A stretch of DNA of 64,000 nt from Candidatus Rifleibacteriota bacterium (GCA_012517355.1 JAAYVD010000101.1:1-64000); one strand, 5' to 3'. Positions 32,930 to 42,634 are shown, numbered from the stretch's first letter. Translations and numbers: made by a program. Notes: generated by a model from the sequence alone, not told the origin.

Positions 32930-35770
32930 ATGGGGGCCATGCCGCCAGCCATCACCTCAACCCCGACCGCCCCCGGAACACGGGGTGGCGGCTGGCTGTG
33001 GTTGGCCCTGTTCTTCCTGATCGGGGTGCTGTTGCCCGCCTGGCTGATCGATCAGCTCATCGACCAGTTCGAGGCCGAGCAGCACCGGATCCTGGAACTG
33101 GGCGACAAGACCCGCGCCCGCACCCTGATGGGCCGGCTCGACCGGCATCTCGACCGGGCCTCGCTCATCAGCGAAGGGCTGGAGACCTTCCGGCGCCGGC
33201 TCCTGCGGAAACTGGCCGGCCGCCCCCTGACCTCCGAACGGGTCGGGCTCCTGACCCGGGATTTTTTCCGGACCTTCCCCGCCTCCACCAGGGTCTACTG
33301 GTTCGATCACGACGGGAAGGTGATCCAGCCCGCCGGCCTGCCGCCGGTGCCCGAGCGGACGGCCTGGCAGGCCCTGTTCCGGAGCCTGACCGATCCCGAC
33401 CGCCTGACCTCCATGGAGGACCGGTTGGCGCAAAACATGGTCCGGGCCACCATGGGGGAGATGGTGGATCTGCCCTATCTGCGGGAAGCCTTGCACCGGC
33501 CGACCCCCCTGCTGTTCAAAGGCGAGGAATCGATGATGGCCGGCTTCCGGTTCGCGGTCGGAAGCCAGGGGAAGGGGCGGCGGGCGGGGCTGCTGGTGGT
33601 GCTGCCGGTCGGTCGGGCCAGCTTCGGGTGGGAGCTGAAACGGGCGGTGAAGCGGCTGACCACCACCGACGAACGGGTGGGTGGCTATTGGCAGTCGCTC
33701 CAGAGCGGGTATGGCGACGGGGTGGCCGAGGCGGCCGGTCTCCTCAACCCCAGCCTCATGCACGGCCTGTTCCAGCAGCTCGAGAACGGGCAGGGGTTCT
33801 GCTACCACGGGGGGTTCACCTTCCTGGCCCGCTTCTGGTCGCAGGATCCCGACATGGTCCTGGTGGCGGCCGTGCGCCAGACCTCCGGCACCAGCCGCGT
33901 GGCCGAGCGCATCCTGGTCCTGGTGCGGTGGGCAAACCGGGGCGGGGTGGTGGTGGTGGCCGGCCTGCTGGCCGCCATGGGCCTCGGGTTCCTTGCCCCC
34001 GAGGTGCGCCTGGCCACGCGGTTCCGGCTGGGAACCGCCATCCTGACGGGGTTTCCCCTCCTGGTCCTGACCATCTGGGGCCTCGACTTCCTGATGAAGT
34101 CCTCCCAGCACCACGAGCGCGAGACGGAACAACGCCTCGAGGGGCTGCTGCTGTCGGCGGAACAGGCGGTCGCCTCGGGCATTCCCCAGGCAGAGGAACG
34201 TCTGCGGAAGATGGAACGCCGCAGGGAATGGGCCGACGTGCAGAACCCGGCGGACCTGATCGCCCGGTTCCGGCGGTTCGAGGCCATGGGGTTGTTGGAG
34301 CAGACCATTGCCCGGAACGGGAAGCCGATCCTCTACTCCGCCCAGCAGACCCGCATCGGGGGGATGTCGGGCGACGTGGCGGTCAAATACCTGCTCGGGA
34401 AGGTATTGGAGGCCGCGAAGTTCGAAATCCCCGATCTGGAGAAGATCTCCTCCCCGGCCCTGGATGCCCTGATCCAGGGCCAGGACGTCCTCGACCTCCT
34501 GCCCAACGGGCGGCTGCGGGTCAACCAGTTCGGGGGCGAAGCCCGGTTCATGTATTCCCTGCTGAGCCGGACGGCCACGGGTGCCCCGGACACCCTGCTG
34601 ATGCTCAGTTTCAACTTCCAGCGGTTCTGCGCCTACTTCTTCCGGGCCTGGGTGAAGCGGTTGCCGCGGGGAACGGGGTTCTTCCTGCGGTCGTCCAGCC
34701 TGGCGGGCATCCGGCGCGAGCCCCGCCACCGGCGGTTGCGGGAACTGCTCGACCTCGTCGAGAACAATCCCGAGCCGGTGACCATGAGCCTCACCGGGAG
34801 GGGCCGGACCTATCTGGCGCGGGGCCGGCCGCTGGCCGGGCTCGGCACCGTGGGGGTGGCGGTGTTGCCCTTCGACGAATTCGGCGGGGCGTATGCCCAT
34901 TCTCTGAGGCTGCTGGCCCTTTTCGGGGGGATGGCCCTGCTGCTGGCCCTGTTCCTGGCGGAACTCCTGGAGTTTCTGCTGTTGGCCCCGGTGCTCGGCC
35001 TCAGCCGGGCGATGGGGGAGCTCGAGCGGGGCAACTACGACGTGGTGGCACGTGGGGTGGCCCCGGACGAGCTGGGAACCCTGGCCGAGGGGTTCAACCG
35101 GCTGGTCGAGGGGTTGCGGCAGAAGTCCCGGATGCTGCCGTTCTTGAATCGCGACCTGGTGGCGCAGGCCCACGCCGCGCCGGCCCGGCGCACCGAACGC
35201 CGCCAGGTGGCGGTGACCTTCTCGGGCCTGCGGGCCTTCTGCCAGCTGGAGGAGCGGGTGAGCCCCGAGGAGGCGATGAGCCTGCGCAACGAGTTCCTGT
35301 CGCGCTGCGAAGTCTCCGCCCGCGCCTGGGGCGGGTCGATCGACAAGTTCCTGGGCGACGCCGCGATGGCGGTGTTCTCAGAAGTTCCGGGGAAGGCCCC
35401 GCCGGAGGAGCGGGCGGTGCGGGCCGCCCTGGCGCTCGACAGCCAGATGCGCAGCTGGACCGCCCGCCGGGAGGCGGAGGGACGGCCGGCGGTGCGGCAC
35501 GGCACCGGGATCGCCTTCGGCCCGGTCATCGCCGGGCACATCGGTTCCCTGCGCAAGCGACTCGATGCGACGGTGATCGGTGACACCGTCAACCTGGCGG
35601 CCCGCCTGGAAAAGGAGGCCGGCCGGCCGGGGCAGGCCTCCATCCTGGCGGCGGCCACCGTGTTCCACCGGCCCCTGGCCAGGGTCCGCCTGGTGCCGAC
35701 GGCCATCACCAGCGTCCGGGGCCGGGCCGGAGCCGTGACCGTGTTCGGGGTGGAGGCGGCCGATGTTTGA
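32930..35770 (+). CDS. Membrane class III nucleotide cyclase, C2-like half of pair 1
   Basis: 946 aa from ATG 32930 (ATG 32939 also possible). Layout: TM 22-41, extracytoplasmic sensor, paired TMs about 336-388, second sensor, TM about 657-690, HAMP (PVLGLSRAMGELERGNYD, DELGTLAEGFNRL), cyclase domain about 757-935. In the cyclase the first metal Asp is replaced by Gly766 (TFSGLRAF), the second is kept (Asp810, KFLGDAAMAVF). Lys806 (base recognition), Thr881, Asn888 and Arg892 (VIGDTVNLAARLE) are intact. It therefore cannot form a complete homodimeric site but can offer the C2 half. It overlaps its partner by 8 nt (ATGTTTGA). Class IIIb-type residues suggest ATP as substrate. Confidence 0.9.
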   Translation: MGAMPPAITSTPTAPGTRGGGWLWLALFFLIGVLLPAWLIDQLIDQFEAEQHRILELGDKTRARTLMGRLDRHLDRASLISEGLETFRRRLLRKLAGRPLTSERVGLLTRDFFRTFPASTRVYWFDHDGKVIQPAGLPPVPERTAWQALFRSLTDPDRLTSMEDRLAQNMVRATMGEMVDLPYLREALHRPTPLLFKGEESMMAGFRFAVGSQGKGRRAGLLVVLPVGRASFGWELKRAVKRLTTTDERVGGYWQSLQSGYGDGVAEAAGLLNPSLMHGLFQQLENGQGFCYHGGFTFLARFWSQDPDMVLVAAVRQTSGTSRVAERILVLVRWANRGGVVVVAGLLAAMGLGFLAPEVRLATRFRLGTAILTGFPLLVLTIWGLDFLMKSSQHHERETEQRLEGLLLSAEQAVASGIPQAEERLRKMERRREWADVQNPADLIARFRRFEAMGLLEQTIARNGKPILYSAQQTRIGGMSGDVAVKYLLGKVLEAAKFEIPDLEKISSPALDALIQGQDVLDLLPNGRLRVNQFGGEARFMYSLLSRTATGAPDTLLMLSFNFQRFCAYFFRAWVKRLPRGTGFFLRSSSLAGIRREPRHRRLRELLDLVENNPEPVTMSLTGRGRTYLARGRPLAGLGTVGVAVLPFDEFGGAYAHSLRLLALFGGMALLLALFLAELLEFLLLAPVLGLSRAMGELERGNYDVVARGVAPDELGTLAEGFNRLVEGLRQKSRMLPFLNRDLVAQAHAAPARRTERRQVAVTFSGLRAFCQLEERVSPEEAMSLRNEFLSRCEVSARAWGGSIDKFLGDAAMAVFSEVPGKAPPEERAVRAALALDSQMRSWTARREAEGRPAVRHGTGIAFGPVIAGHIGSLRKRLDATVIGDTVNLAARLEKEAGRPGQASILAAATVFHRPLARVRLVPTAITSVRGRAGAVTVFGVEAADV

Positions 35771-38750
35771 ACGACCATCCGGCCCCGCGGCGCCCCTGGG
35801 CCTGCTCCTGGTGGTGGTGGTGGGCGCGGCCCTGGCGTGGCAGGCCGTCCTGCTCGACCGGCTCGAGGGGGACCAGGCGGCGGCGATCCGGACCGGCCGG
35901 CAGGACGAGCTGCGCAACCTGCTGCCCCTGCTGCGCCGGCGGGCCGACCCGACCGGGCTGGCCGAGGAGTTCCTCCACTCCTGCCTCGGCTATCTGAAGC
36001 CCGGCACGCCGGCAGCCTTCCGGCGGTTCGAACGGATGGTGCGGGGGACGTACGGTCAGGACCTCCTGCTCGGCCTCTGGGACGGCCCGGGTGAAGGACG
36101 GATGGTGGCGAACCTCGGGTTCACCAGTCACGAAACCTGGGTCCTGATCCGGGCGCTCAACCACCAGTATTTCAAGGAAAACAACTACTGGAGGTATTCC
36201 GAGGAGGCAACTGCCCACCTGGCCAGCCTGACGGCCGGCATCTCGGTTCTGCGCCCGGTCCATAACCTCGCCACGCTGCTGGAGGTGAGGTTCCGGGGCC
36301 GGCCGGGCCTGCTGCTGCTCGCCCTGGTCACCGACCCGGCGCGGCGGATGAACCAGTCCCTGGCGAATGCCCTGACCAACGGGCAGGCTGCCCCGCCCGC
36401 CCCCCTGCCGGTCGTCAAGGCGCGCGTGGCGATGTTCCTGCCCCGGGAGCAGTATCAAAGCCGGCGGAACATGGTCCGCGCCTGGCGGTCCCACGCGCTG
36501 GCCCGCACCCTGCCGCTGGCTGCCGGGCCGGTCGGACGACTGGAAGAATGGCTGCCCCTGGCGCCGGGCCTGCGTTCCCGCCTGAAGCGGCACCTGGCCG
36601 TCCGGTTGCAGGGGGCGGAGGTCCTGGGGGAAACCGGAGTGGTGTTCCTCCAACCGGACGGACTCCCCGGATGGGTCATGGTGCATCGCCGCGAATTCCC
36701 GCCCGTTCTGCGCCTGGCGCGGTCGCCCGGCGCGGCCGGGCTGTGGGTCCTGGTGGCTGCAGGACTGCTGGCCCTGGTCGGGGTGCGCTGTTTCCGTCCC
36801 GACTGGTGGGCCTTCGGCATCACCTGGAAGTTTCTGTTCCTGGTGCTGGTCATCGGCCTGGTGCCCGGGCTCGGCCTGGCCTGGGTGTCGTGGGCCCGGT
36901 CCGGTCTGGAGGCGGACTTCCGGGAGACGGGCCAGTTCCGGGCCTGCGAAGGGCAACTGGAAAGCCTCGAACAGTCGGTGTTCCAGAAGGTCCAGGAAAG
37001 CCTGGCCGTCGCCAAGCAGTTCGTGCGGCGGAAGATCTGGCTGGGCCCGCTGCCTCCGAGAGCGGCCATCGCTTCGATGGTCTGGGAGGCCAACAGCCGG
37101 AACGGCACCGTCCTCCAGGGTTCGGGAACCTTCGAGATCGCGACGCTCTACATCATGGGAAAGGAGTTGGCCGCCCCCCTGATGTTCAATGGCGCTCCGC
37201 CGCAGGAGGTGGCGAACCTCCTGCGGCAGGCCCACCTGCCGCCGCGCCCGGGGTTCATGAGGAGGCCGCCGGTCCGGCCGCCCAAGGCATCCGCCGCCGA
37301 ACGGACCGCCCCGTTCATCAACGGGCTGATCCGGTTCCTGGCCCGCAGTTACCAGATGGAGGCGGCTTCCACGGCCGGCCCGACCGGGGTGGCCAAGGAG
37401 GACCTGCAGGGCGGGGTCGTGTTCGACCTGTTGTCCGTCCTGGCCGGCAAGTCGCAGTTGTTGCGCATCGGCATCCAGCCTGACCGGATCCTGCCGTTCC
37501 GGCTGCTGTACGAGGTGACCTGGGCCCTGATGCACATCGTGCGCGACCAGCAGCGCCGCGCCATCCGGTTGTTCCTGGTCATCCTGGGACGGGAGCAGAT
37601 CCAGACCCGGACTTTCCTGCAACTGGTCTACGAACGGGGCCTCCACCGCAAGGATTTTCCCGAGTGCCTGTTGATGAGCGTCCTGATGCAACGGGCGGCC
37701 CTGGTCATTCCCGAGTGGTGGGACGTGTTCCCCGGGGGGATCGCCCTGCTCCGGCAGGCGATGAACGAGCAGGGGGTGCAACGGATGGTGCTTCCCCGCC
37801 CCGAAGGCGGACGGGTGCTGGCCATGGCCCGGCCCCTGCGCGGGATGGACCACGTGGCGGTGAGCCTGCGCCGCCAACCGGAGGACGACCCCCCCGACCC
37901 GGCCGCCTTCGCGTCCCGGTTGGCGCGGGCCTACCCCTTCCTGGTGGCGGTGCTGGCCGTGCTGTTCTTCCAACGGTTCTTCCTGCGGCCGGTGCGTGAA
38001 CTGCAACGCGGGGTGGAGACCATCACCGGCGGTGACTTCGAGGTGCGCCTGCCGGTGGTCACCGACGACGAGATCGGCCAGCTCTGCCAGAGTTTCAACC
38101 GCATGGCGGAAGGGGTCAAGGAAAAGGAATTCCTGCGCCGCTTCCTGTCGGACCTGGCCATGGAGGCGGTCGATGACGGCCAGGCGACGCGTGCCACCCG
38201 CCTGTCGGGGACGGTGCTGATGTCCGACATCCGCAAGTTCACCACGATCTCGGAGGAGCACGGGCCGGAAGAGGTCGTCGAGATGCTGAACGCCTACCTC
38301 ACCCTGATGGAGGAGGTGATCGAGCGCAACGGCGGCACCATCGAGAAGTTCATCGGCGACGCGATCATGGCGGTCTTCCTGCCTCTGCACGGGCGCGACT
38401 CGCCGGAGCGGCGGGCGGCCCGGACGGGTCTCGAGATGATGCGGGCCCTCGGCCGGTTCAACCGCGACCGGCACAAGCGCGGCAAGTTCACCATCGCCAT
38501 CGGGGTCGGCATCGCCACCGGCGAACTGCTGATGGGCATGCTGGGCCGGCACGACGGGCGCCGCGATTTCACCGTGACCGGCCCCACCGTCAACCGTGCC
38601 GCCGCGATGGAGAAGGTCACCAAGCAGACCCACCACACCAAGCTGGTCGTCTGCCCCGTCACTGCCGCCAACCTCGGCGTCGGGTGGGCCGTCGTGCCGC
38701 TCGCCGGCCCTGCCGAATCGCCCACCGCTTTCGAGATCGGCCTCGGCTGA
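35763..38750 (+). CDS. Membrane class III nucleotide cyclase, C1-like half of pair 1
   Basis: 995 aa. Same plan as its partner: TM 10-30, sensor, TMs about 326-346 and 352-376, second sensor, TM about 724-742, HAMP (RPVRELQRGVETITGGDF, DDEIGQLCQSFNRMAEG), cyclase about 810-990. Both metal Asp are present: Asp822 in MSDIRKFT and Asp866 in KFIGDAIMAVF. In the transition-state motif (VTGPTVNRAAAMEK) Asn944 is kept but the Arg position is Ala948. It is thus C1-like: a donor of the metal site. Overlap with the upstream gene implies coupled, near-equal synthesis, as needed for a heterodimer. Signals sensed are unknown. Confidence 0.9.
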   Translation: MFERPSGPAAPLGLLLVVVVGAALAWQAVLLDRLEGDQAAAIRTGRQDELRNLLPLLRRRADPTGLAEEFLHSCLGYLKPGTPAAFRRFERMVRGTYGQDLLLGLWDGPGEGRMVANLGFTSHETWVLIRALNHQYFKENNYWRYSEEATAHLASLTAGISVLRPVHNLATLLEVRFRGRPGLLLLALVTDPARRMNQSLANALTNGQAAPPAPLPVVKARVAMFLPREQYQSRRNMVRAWRSHALARTLPLAAGPVGRLEEWLPLAPGLRSRLKRHLAVRLQGAEVLGETGVVFLQPDGLPGWVMVHRREFPPVLRLARSPGAAGLWVLVAAGLLALVGVRCFRPDWWAFGITWKFLFLVLVIGLVPGLGLAWVSWARSGLEADFRETGQFRACEGQLESLEQSVFQKVQESLAVAKQFVRRKIWLGPLPPRAAIASMVWEANSRNGTVLQGSGTFEIATLYIMGKELAAPLMFNGAPPQEVANLLRQAHLPPRPGFMRRPPVRPPKASAAERTAPFINGLIRFLARSYQMEAASTAGPTGVAKEDLQGGVVFDLLSVLAGKSQLLRIGIQPDRILPFRLLYEVTWALMHIVRDQQRRAIRLFLVILGREQIQTRTFLQLVYERGLHRKDFPECLLMSVLMQRAALVIPEWWDVFPGGIALLRQAMNEQGVQRMVLPRPEGGRVLAMARPLRGMDHVAVSLRRQPEDDPPDPAAFASRLARAYPFLVAVLAVLFFQRFFLRPVRELQRGVETITGGDFEVRLPVVTDDEIGQLCQSFNRMAEGVKEKEFLRRFLSDLAMEAVDDGQATRATRLSGTVLMSDIRKFTTISEEHGPEEVVEMLNAYLTLMEEVIERNGGTIEKFIGDAIMAVFLPLHGRDSPERRAARTGLEMMRALGRFNRDRHKRGKFTIAIGVGIATGELLMGMLGRHDGRRDFTVTGPTVNRAAAMEKVTKQTHHTKLVVCPVTAANLGVGWAVVPLAGPAESPTAFEIGLG

Positions 38751-38952
38751 AACCCGGGAACCCCGCCTCCCGGTCCCCGTCCGCTCAGGAAAAGATTCCC
38801 CTCGGGCACGTGATTCTTCTTTCCGGCCCCGAAAGAGGGAACGGGAGGTCGGCCGAGGCCCCTGGAGATGGGCTTCAGGAGCGGGTGGGGAAAAACGGCC
38901 AGTGGCGCCGGTCGCCGTTTTGCCGTAGAATGAAGGCACGCGGAGGTGGAGC

Positions 38953-40023
38953 ATGAGCGAGCAGGAGCGGAAGATCAGGATGGCGACGGCGGAGTCGCCG
39001 CGGGAACAGGGGCATACCATCGTGGGGGGCCGGCCGGCGGGCGTGCGCACGACCGGGTCGGCCATCCCGCGCGGAATGGAGGCGATGATGATGAAGGCGG
39101 CGGTCGATGCCGCCTTCCTCGGGCAGTTGCTCGAGCGGCGGTCGGCGCTGGCCGACGAGCTGGGCATCGCCCTCGACCCGGCCGAGCGGTTCATGCTCGA
39201 CCGGGTGCCGGCCGGGCAGCTGCGGGAAATGGCCCGCCGCACGCCGGTGACCGAGGCGCAGCGGGGGGTGCTGCACGGAGGCCCGGCGGCCGCGGCCCTG
39301 CTGGCATTGGTCACCCAGCTGACCTTCGCGCCCGTGGCGGGGCGGGCCGAGACCCCCGCCGACGGCACGACCCTGGCTCAGGGCCAGCCCAACGACGGGG
39401 TGTCGGCCCCGGTCCACGACACCTGGGCGGGTGGTGCGCGGCCCGATGAACCGCTGATCATGCCCCCCGGCGGGGCGCGCCCCGATCTTCCGGAACGTCC
39501 GGTCAGCCGGGGCATCCAGCCCGACATCCCCGATGACGACCGGATGACCAAGGGCATCCGGCCCCACCTTCCCCCCCACCTGGAGCCGCCCCGGCCCGAC
39601 GCCCAGCCGGTGGCCACCTCGCCGTTGACGATGGCGACGATGCGGGACCTGGTGGTGCGAACCAACTCCGCCGGCCTGTCGTTCGAGCAGGCGATCGCCG
39701 CCCTGCAGGACGAAACGGGCATCGGCATCTCCGTGCCGGCCGCGCCGGGGCTCGACTTCCGCAAGGTGATGAACCGCTCGGTGAGCGGAATGCCGCTCGG
39801 CAAGGCGATCCGGGCCTTGTGCGGGGAGGTGGCCGGCGAGGGGGCCCATTTCCAGATCGACATGGGTGACAGTTCGCTGGTGATCAGGTTCAAAGCCCTG
39901 GACGGCGGGTCGTCGGTCCCGTCGCCGGCGCCGGCGCCGCAGATCAGCCCGGACGGGGGCTCCGGGGGATACGACGCCACGCGGGGGATCCGCCCCGACG
40001 TGCCGCGGCCCCGCGGAGACTGA
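38953..40023 (+). CDS. Exported STN-domain protein with leader-like N terminus
   Basis: 356 aa. ggaggtgg precedes ATG 38953. Parts: (1) cytoplasmic N terminus to about residue 115 with AAFLGQLLERRSALADELG and DPAERFMLDRVPAGQLREM, similar in style to Nif11/nitrile-hydratase-type leader segments; (2) hydrophobic helix AAAALLALVTQLTF (about 117-135) ending near AGRA; (3) Pro-rich linker with four variants of G-I/A-R/Q-P-D/H-x-P; (4) a secretin/TonB N-terminal-like (STN) domain from about 220: LSFEQAIAALQDETGIGISV and MPLGKAIRALCGEV; (5) a tail with another GIRPDVP. A radical SAM gene begins 3 nt after the stop. The precise role is unknown; the leader resemblance is inference. Confidence 0.75.
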   Translation: MSEQERKIRMATAESPREQGHTIVGGRPAGVRTTGSAIPRGMEAMMMKAAVDAAFLGQLLERRSALADELGIALDPAERFMLDRVPAGQLREMARRTPVTEAQRGVLHGGPAAAALLALVTQLTFAPVAGRAETPADGTTLAQGQPNDGVSAPVHDTWAGGARPDEPLIMPPGGARPDLPERPVSRGIQPDIPDDDRMTKGIRPHLPPHLEPPRPDAQPVATSPLTMATMRDLVVRTNSAGLSFEQAIAALQDETGIGISVPAAPGLDFRKVMNRSVSGMPLGKAIRALCGEVAGEGAHFQIDMGDSSLVIRFKALDGGSSVPSPAPAPQISPDGGSGGYDATRGIRPDVPRPRGD

Positions 40024-40026
40024 GCG

Positions 40027-41523
40027 ATGGCCCCCGCCGACCTGACTCTTCTCAACCTGAACCTGCTCTACGTCAGGTATCTTGAAGGGGTCGACCGCGA
40101 ACTGCACGTCCCCCTCGGCTGCCTGTACCTGACCCGCGCCCTCGAGGATGCCGGGTTCTCCGTCGATTTCCGCGATTACCAGCTGAACGCCTTCGCCGAA
40201 CCCTTTGCCGTCGAACGCATCGTCGAATACCTGGCCGACCCGGCGCCGGTGATCGGGTTTTCGGTGATGGCCAACCTGCTGCCCTTCGCGCTGCTGGCGA
40301 TGAAGGGGGTGAAGGAGCGGTATCCCGACCGTTTCCTGGTGCTGGGCGGGGTCGGTTCGAAGGCGGTCGAGGAGCAGATCATGACCCGCTTTCCGTGGGT
40401 CGACGCGATCGCGGTGGGCGAAGGGGAACGGACCGGCCCAGAGATGATGCGGGCCCTGAAGGAAGGGGGCGACCTGGGGGCGGTGCGCGGCCTGGTGGTG
40501 CGCGGGCCGGGCGGCGCGGTCAGGCGCACCCCGCCCCGGGAGCGCATCCGCGACCTCGACGCGATCCCCTTCCCCGCCTTCGACAAGGTGGACCTGTCGC
40601 GCTACCAGGGCTACGGACTGATGTCGACGCGCGGCTGCCCCTACCCGTGCACGTTCTGCTCGGTGGCCCCGGTCTGGGACCACGACTCGACCTTCCGGTC
40701 GGTCGACAACATCGTGGCCGAAATGCGGCACCTGCACCAGCGGGCGGGGGTGAAGATGTTCCTGTTCCAGGACGAGTTCTTCGTCTGCAACAAGACGAAG
40801 GTGCTGGCCTTCTGCCGGAAGCTGCGCGAGACCGGCCTGCCGGTCATGTGGAAGGCGTTCGGCCGGGTCGACCTGACGGACCGCGAGATGATGGACGCGA
40901 TGGCCGGCGCCGGCTGCGTCGAACTGCGGTTCGGCATCGAGAGCGGTTCCGACCGGCTGCTGCAGCTGGTCAAGAAGGGGTTCACCGCCGAGCAGGCGAT
41001 CGCCCGGGTCAGCGAGGCGGTGACGGTCTTTCCGCGGGTCGATGCGTTCTACATGTGGGGGTTCCCGTTCGAGACGATGGACGACTTCCACCAGACGGTC
41101 TTCCAGATGGTGATGCTGCGCACCATGGGGGCGCGCATCCTGCCGTCGATGCTGTGCCTGCTGCCGCAGACCGAGCTGTTCCGCGAGAACCGCGACCGCT
41201 ACCCCCTCGATTTCAGCCCGACCCTGTTTCCGGAATACATGATCACCGGCCACGAGATCAGCCACCTGTCGCACTTCCAGGTGGCCCCCGCGCACCGGCC
41301 GATCTACGAGTTCATCCAGGCCAACCCCGACATCTTCCCCGGGTTCTTCCACATGGACCTGGCCAACAACATCCTGCCCAAGCTGAAGATCCTCAAGAAA
41401 TTCGGCTTCTATCCCGAAGACAGGGAGGACACGTCCGGCACCGAATCGTGCGGGGCCCATTCGCCGCGCACGACGGCGGGGCCGGGCCTCGCCACGCGGG
41501 TGGCGGACGAGGCGGCCGGGTAG
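40027..41523 (+). CDS. B12-binding-type radical SAM protein
   Basis: 498 aa, 3 nt after the STN gene. N-terminal Rossmann-like domain (LHVPLGCLYLTRALEDAGFSVDFRDY, with FLVLGGVGSKAVEEQIM), lacking the DxHxxG that holds cobalamin. Then the radical SAM core: STRGCPYPCTFCSVAP (C-x3-C-x2-C), FLFQDEFFVCN, GCVELRFGIESGSDRLLQLVKKG, FYMWGFPFETMDDF. The C-terminal ~130 residues are helical with a disordered tail. Similar enzymes perform methylation or other radical modifications of lipids, peptides and natural products. Pairing with the leader-like gene suggests a protein or peptide substrate, but this is unproven. Confidence 0.88.
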   Translation: MAPADLTLLNLNLLYVRYLEGVDRELHVPLGCLYLTRALEDAGFSVDFRDYQLNAFAEPFAVERIVEYLADPAPVIGFSVMANLLPFALLAMKGVKERYPDRFLVLGGVGSKAVEEQIMTRFPWVDAIAVGEGERTGPEMMRALKEGGDLGAVRGLVVRGPGGAVRRTPPRERIRDLDAIPFPAFDKVDLSRYQGYGLMSTRGCPYPCTFCSVAPVWDHDSTFRSVDNIVAEMRHLHQRAGVKMFLFQDEFFVCNKTKVLAFCRKLRETGLPVMWKAFGRVDLTDREMMDAMAGAGCVELRFGIESGSDRLLQLVKKGFTAEQAIARVSEAVTVFPRVDAFYMWGFPFETMDDFHQTVFQMVMLRTMGARILPSMLCLLPQTELFRENRDRYPLDFSPTLFPEYMITGHEISHLSHFQVAPAHRPIYEFIQANPDIFPGFFHMDLANNILPKLKILKKFGFYPEDREDTSGTESCGAHSPRTTAGPGLATRVADEAAG

Positions 41524-41532
41524 GGGAACGCC

Positions 41533-41606
41533 CCGCCCGACCGACACGATGTCGGAAGGGCTTCCCCTTTGCCGCCACGGAGGACGGCGCGAAACGGCCG
41601 TTACGC
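41533..41606 (-). repeat. Intergenic multi-hairpin repeat, minus-strand copy
   Basis: Read on the minus strand: gcgtaacggccgtttcgcgc, ccgtggcggcaaaggggaag, cttccgacatcgtgtcggtc. It matches the copies at 24187 and 52221 and lies between the radical SAM and DMT transporter genes. Confidence 0.85.
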
Positions 41607-41641
41607 TTCACCGCAAAGGGGTCGTCCGGGAAGGATGCGGA

Positions 41642-42634
41642 ATGATGGCTCCGGGCCTCGACGGGCCGGCGGCCGGGGAGGCCCGGCCGGCCGGGGCGTT
41701 GGCGTCCGCGCCGGCGGGCATCTGGCCCCGGGTGCGGCTGCCGTTCCTGCTCGCGTTCACCGTACTGGCCTTCAGCGCCATCGAGGTGGTGGCCAACCCG
41801 ATCCGGCACCGGCTCGAGCCGGCCGTCATGACCTTCTGGCGGTTCCTGCTCGGTGTGGCCTGCCTGGTACCGGCCTGGCTGGCGGCGCCGCGCCGCGACC
41901 CGCCCCGGCTGCCGGTCGCCGACCTGGGGCGGCTGTGGGGGCTGGGGTGCCTCAACATCATCCTGGCCATGGGGGCGCACGCGGTCTGCATCAAGTTCGC
42001 CAAGGCCTCGACGGCGGCCATCCTGATCGCGGCCAACCCGCTGGCGACCAACCTGTTCGCCTGGCTGCTGCTCGGGGAGACCCTGGGCTGGCGCCGGGTG
42101 GGGACGCTGGGGGTCGGCTTCGCCGGCGTGATCCTGGTGGCGCTCAAGCCCGTGCCGGGCGAGGATACCGCTTTCGGCATCGGCATGGGCCTGCTGGGCA
42201 TGGCCGGGTTCGCGCTCTACACGGTGCTGTCGAAGGGCATCGTGCAGCGGCTGGGCAGTCTGCGGGTGACGGTGGTCAGCTTCGCGCTCGGCGTGGCCAC
42301 CTACCTGCCGGTCCTGGCCTGGCTGGGGCTGCCCATCCGGCCCGATCCCGACCTCTGGCCCCGACTGCTGGTGCTGGGCGTGGTGGTGTCGGGGCTGGGC
42401 TACATCACGTTTTTCAAGGCCCTGGCGGCCCTGCCCGCCGGGCGGGCCTGCCTGCTGTTCTTCGCCAAGCCGCCGGTCTCGATCGGCCTGGCCTGGCTGC
42501 TGCTGGGGGAACGGCCGACCGCTCTGGCCATGGCCGGAACGCTCCTGGTGATGCTCGGCATCGGCCTCGACCAGAAACCGGCCCCGGCTCCCCCTGGATG
42601 GAAGAAGGAAGAGACCACAGATGGGCACACATGA
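41642..42634 (+). CDS. EamA/DMT-family transporter
   Basis: 330 aa from ATG 41642 (41645 equally possible). Ten predicted membrane helices in two EamA repeats. Repeat 1: FLLAFTVLAFSAIEVVANPI, EPAVMTFWRFLLGVACLVPA, IKFAKASTAAILIAANPLAT. Repeat 2: GMGLLGMAGFALYTVLSKGI, VVVSGLGYITFFKALAALPA, FFAKPPVSIGLAWLLLGERP. The family exports metabolites and amino acids by secondary transport. The substrate cannot be told from sequence. The start lies after the repeat element. C-terminal residues are charged and cytoplasmic. Confidence 0.88.
   Translation: MMAPGLDGPAAGEARPAGALASAPAGIWPRVRLPFLLAFTVLAFSAIEVVANPIRHRLEPAVMTFWRFLLGVACLVPAWLAAPRRDPPRLPVADLGRLWGLGCLNIILAMGAHAVCIKFAKASTAAILIAANPLATNLFAWLLLGETLGWRRVGTLGVGFAGVILVALKPVPGEDTAFGIGMGLLGMAGFALYTVLSKGIVQRLGSLRVTVVSFALGVATYLPVLAWLGLPIRPDPDLWPRLLVLGVVVSGLGYITFFKALAALPAGRACLLFFAKPPVSIGLAWLLLGERPTALAMAGTLLVMLGIGLDQKPAPAPPGWKKEETTDGHT

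Noticed and set aside
38953-40023. Calling the gene a RiPP (proteusin-type) precursor
   Set aside because: The protein is 356 residues with a membrane helix and an STN-like domain, so a classic leader-core precursor is unlikely; kept only as a hypothesis.
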